A DNA stretch of 64,000 bases from Saccharothrix syringae (GTDB lineage Bacteria; Actinomycetota; Actinomycetes; Mycobacteriales; Pseudonocardiaceae): positions 10,168,001-10,232,000 of the forward strand of contig NZ_CP034550.1 in assembly GCF_009498035.1 (NCBI RefSeq), given 5' to 3'. The translations under genes and the position numbers were made by a program. Shown here in pieces: positions 61,566 through 64,000 of the stretch. The notes under the pieces were generated by a model. It did no database searches. It had not been told where the DNA came from and saw nothing but the letters and a program-made list of their open reading frames with translations. Numbering within the stretch: position 1 is the stretch's first letter; each line of letters opens with the position of its first letter.

Positions 61566-63173
61566 ATGAGCATGACGCGAGCTATCGTCGGAGCGCGGGT
61601 GTCCGTGATGACACCCGGCAAGACATCCCAGGATGAGCAGTACCTCACGGGCGAACGGTACGTGCAGCAACAGTCCTGGGAGCTGGTCGGCAGCTTCGAA
61701 GACCTCGACGTGTCCGCTATGGATCTCGACCCGTGGCAGCGGCCGGACCTGGCACCGTGGCTCACCGACCGGATGCACGAGTGGGACGCCATCGTGTTCA
61801 CCAAGATCGACCGGGCGTTCCGGTCGATCCGCGACGCCGTGAAGTTCGCGGAGTGGATCAAGGACAGTCGCAAGATCCTCGTCTTCACGGACGATGGGAT
61901 CAAGCTCGACTACAGCAATTCCAACCTCGGCATGTACGACCAGGTGTTGGCGGAACTGTTCCTCTACCTCGGATCGTTCTTCGCCCAGCTAGAGGGTATG
62001 CGCTTCAAGAAGCGAGCCCTAGACGGACACCGAGGACTCAAGAAGACCAACCGGTGGGCAGGGGGACAGCCACCATACGGCTATCAGGTGATCTCGAACC
62101 CAACCGGCGGCAAGATCCTTGCCATTGACCCAGTGTCGTCCGAGGCAGTTCGGTTTGCGGGTCGAATGGTCTTGCAGGACAAGAGCCTGTGGGAGATCGC
62201 AACGGCGCTAACTGAAGCCGGGTTCCCAACTCCCGCCCGCCACGTAGCGAACCAGCAAAACGCCGACAGTCGCAGTCGCCGTAAGACCAAGGTCTCCGAC
62301 GATTGGAACCAGTCGAGCATCGGAAAGATCCTCAGGTCTCCCGCGACTATGGGCCTGAAGCTGGAAGGCCGCACCGCCAAAGAGAAGCGCGTGGTCCGGG
62401 GCGAGGATGGCCTACCAATCCGGATGGCCGATGCTTTGTTCAGCGATGAGGACTGGACGAGCATTCAAGAGAAACTCACTAAGCGATCTCGAACCAAAGA
62501 ACGGACTCACGGGGCGGCACCCCTACTCGGCGTGGCCTACTGTGGCGGCTGCCAAGAAAGGCTGTACCGCGCGGTCACCACGTCCAAGGGAATTCAGTAC
62601 AGCTACTACCGCTGTATCCCCATGTCGGGAAAGCCGCGGTGCGAGGGCCACACGTTCAAGGAAGCGGAAGTGACCACCAACCTCGAAGAGGCCATTTCGA
62701 TTCACCTTGCGGACATCCCGGTGATGCGTCGGACGTTCGTTCCCGGAGAGGATCACACGGCCGAACTGGACGCCGTCGTCAAAGCAATGGCGGAAGTTCG
62801 AGAAGAGAAGGACCTCGGACTGTATGACTACCCCGGTGGCACGGAGGAGTACAAGGGACGGCTTTCAGCACTGGCCGCACAGCGAAAGATCCTGGCCGCA
62901 CTTCCGCACCGTCCCGCAAGGTGGATTGAAGAACCAACCGGAGAGACCTACGCGCAGGCTTACTTCCGAATGACTCCGGACGAACGGCGCATGTTGCTCC
63001 TGGGCGCAGACGTCAAGTTCTACATCAAGCCGAGTGGCCAGCCCTGGCAATACGCGCTTGTGACCCCCAAAGAGATCACTAGCCGCGTCCAAACCGCAGG
63101 CCGTGAGATTGAGCCATCCGGCGAACAGCAGGAGATCCCGAACCCGACTTACATCATGGTCGATCAGAAATAG
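61566..63173 (+). CDS. Large serine recombinase (phage-type integrase)
   Basis: 535 residues. Resolvase-type catalytic domain: RAIVGARVSVMTPGKTSQDEQ with the nucleophile Ser about residue 13, then TKIDRAFRSIRDAVKF, and a long helix LGSFFAQLEGMRFKKRALDG. The recombinase domain contains GGQPPYGYQV and WNQSSIGKILRSP. A zinc ribbon follows (CGGCQERLYR, YYRCIPMSG...RCEGH), then a coiled-coil motif (EELDAVVKAMAEVREEK in part). GC content is visibly lower than in its neighbours, indicating transfer. It integrates and probably excises the adjoining element. Confidence 0.95.
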   Translation: MSMTRAIVGARVSVMTPGKTSQDEQYLTGERYVQQQSWELVGSFEDLDVSAMDLDPWQRPDLAPWLTDRMHEWDAIVFTKIDRAFRSIRDAVKFAEWIKDSRKILVFTDDGIKLDYSNSNLGMYDQVLAELFLYLGSFFAQLEGMRFKKRALDGHRGLKKTNRWAGGQPPYGYQVISNPTGGKILAIDPVSSEAVRFAGRMVLQDKSLWEIATALTEAGFPTPARHVANQQNADSRSRRKTKVSDDWNQSSIGKILRSPATMGLKLEGRTAKEKRVVRGEDGLPIRMADALFSDEDWTSIQEKLTKRSRTKERTHGAAPLLGVAYCGGCQERLYRAVTTSKGIQYSYYRCIPMSGKPRCEGHTFKEAEVTTNLEEAISIHLADIPVMRRTFVPGEDHTAELDAVVKAMAEVREEKDLGLYDYPGGTEEYKGRLSALAAQRKILAALPHRPARWIEEPTGETYAQAYFRMTPDERRMLLLGADVKFYIKPSGQPWQYALVTPKEITSRVQTAGREIEPSGEQQEIPNPTYIMVDQK

Positions 63174-63216
63174 ACCGTCGGCACTCCGGTAGCTGATTCG
63201 CCACCCGCGATTACAG

Positions 63217-63248
63217 GCCCCGCCTTCCCCACCGGAAGGCGGGGCTTT
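63217..63248 (+). terminator. Terminator of the integrase gene
   Basis: GCCCCGCCTTCC and GGAAGGCGGGGC form a perfect 12-bp stem with loop CCACC, followed by TTT, 43 bp after the integrase stop. Confidence 0.88.
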
Positions 63249-63705
63249 GTCGTACCCGCCTCCGAGTGCTGGAGCACTTGGTGCACGGCGGGAGCTGCCT
63301 CGCCGTGACCGGACAGGCCGGACAGGACCAAGCCGGACGGGACCGCTCAGAGGACCTGCGAGCCACAGGGCACCCCACCACCGGAGAGCACCGATCGGCC
63401 GTCAACGGCCGTCCTAGGCGGGCAATACGGCCCAGGGTCGGGAACCTCGGGTGACAGGCCGGGCCGAAGCCGCGCCAACCGCCACCCATCCTGTGACTTG
63501 CGACACATCCAGGAGGTCCACCGTTCTGTTCGGCGGAGATGACACCCATACACACCCGAATGAGGACAGCGAGAAGCCAACAGGGGACGCCCTCCCAACG
63601 TGACGTCGATCACAAGTACGGCTCTCTGGTGTCCGGTTCTCCGGAGATCGCACCCAAGTACGTATGCCTGGGGGGAACCAACGGAGGGGACTATTAGAGC
63701 CTCAA

Positions 63706-63811
63706 GGGAGCCTTTCACAGGCTCCCGGTAGGTAGTTACTAGATTACTTATTAGAGGCTCTTAAGAGCCTCTTGATTGGCAACTAATCAAGGGCGGCCTT
63801 CGAGGGCCGCC
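63706..63811. repeat. Cluster of four consecutive inverted repeats
   Basis: Within 106 bp: GGGAGCC-N7-GGCTCCC (63706-63726), a perfect loopless 20-bp palindrome centred on TTAA (63753-63772), CTTGATT-N7-AATCAAG (63771-63791) and GGCGGCC-N6-GGCCGCC (63792-63811). No gene overlaps them. Confidence 0.8.
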
Positions 63812-63927
63812 TAAATAAGAAGTACTAATGCGATCCTTGAGGGCTCGCTAACTGGTGCTCATAGCAGCCAACGAGAGGCGCACGGTTCCCGCGTCGCCCC
63901 TTCCTGAGTCGGTCATGTGGTGTGGAT

Positions 63928-63952
63928 GCGCCCGGTCTGGTCCACCGGGCGC
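63928..63952. terminator. Hairpin, possible terminator
   Basis: GCGCCCGGT (63928-63936) pairs with ACCGGGCGC (63944-63952) around a 7-nt loop, followed by TTCCCTT on the + strand. Confidence 0.5.
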
Positions 63953-64000
63953 TTCCCTTACCCGCCGATGCACAAGAACTTGACCGCGTTCACCCGGCGC

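Larger units (their letters stand above)
63174..64000. other. Gene-poor end of the integrated element
   Basis: About 830 bp after the integrase without a convincing gene. It holds a terminator, a cluster of four inverted repeats and a further hairpin, listed separately, and paired CAAGTACG motifs at 63613 and 63655. Composition is AT-richer than the core chromosome around 63700-63850. Confidence 0.5.

Noticed and set aside
63211..63718. Small minus-strand frames after the integrase (about 114-123 codons)
   Set aside because: They overlap the integrase terminator and palindrome region, lack ribosome-binding sites and known motifs, and have Cys/Arg-rich composition typical of noncoding GC-rich DNA.
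63840..64000. Possible tRNA gene near the element end
   Set aside because: No cloverleaf could be built; the only stable element is the hairpin at 63928-63952.

Overview
The window is high-GC actinobacterial DNA. Its GTG-rich starts, 4-base start/stop overlaps, F420 biosynthesis gene (fbiC), ESX-type (type VII) secretion substrates and very long Pro/Thr/Ala-rich proteins suggest a Pseudonocardiales filamentous actinomycete (Saccharothrix/Actinosynnema/Lentzea-like). The genus is an inference.

Left part (1-8.5 kb): a DUF1707 protein, then deoC followed by an overlapping aldehyde dehydrogenase pair that looks like a split ALDH16. Convergent to these is a tightly overlapping ECF sigma / anti-sigma-like / ABC transporter operon preceded by a CRP-like palindrome. 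Next come a broken choice-of-anchor A surface-protein gene and an SMI1/KNR4 protein. From 10.5 to 12.8 kb lies a small ESX-type locus: an EspC-like protein, an NlpC/P60 hydrolase with a WXG-like N-terminus, and two YbaB/EbfC-like proteins.

The nucleoside-salvage region runs from about 14 to 24 kb. It holds adenosine deaminase, then a minus-strand operon of BMP lipoprotein, ABC ATPase, two permeases, cytidine deaminase and thymidine phosphorylase. Together with deoC it would import nucleosides, deaminate them, cleave the glycosidic bond and feed deoxyribose phosphate into central metabolism. A coiled-coil protein and a repeat-rich spacer (fifteen degenerate 22-bp units plus a long inverted repeat) sit inside this region.

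The most unusual feature is at 24.6-45.9 kb: a YbaB/EbfC-like gene, a WXG/coiled-coil gene, and a single 6,330-residue gene. The giant protein has an ESX-like head, collagen-like repeats, three related WRHS...HExxH zinc-protease-like domains, a candidate Cys/His domain with an OmpA-like tail, six large beta-rich repeats, a coiled coil, and two GT-A-like DxD domains. Twice, the protease-like and GT-like domains are joined by a Pro/Thr linker carrying paired basic clusters that resemble eukaryotic nuclear-localization signals. It looks like an undescribed giant multi-warhead polymorphic effector.

The right part (46-60.8 kb) is conserved core: sdhCDAB, a matrixin-type secreted protease with a small secreted partner, a D,D-carboxypeptidase, an SCO4848-family membrane protein, YihY, trpS, fbiC and a Tat-exported metallophosphoesterase. 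Several of these genes have TANNNT boxes 6-7 nt before the start codon, suggesting leaderless transcripts. At 61.4-61.5 kb only the C-terminal end of an exodeoxyribonuclease III gene remains. It abuts a large serine recombinase of lower GC content, marking the edge of an integrated element that continues past the right end of the window.
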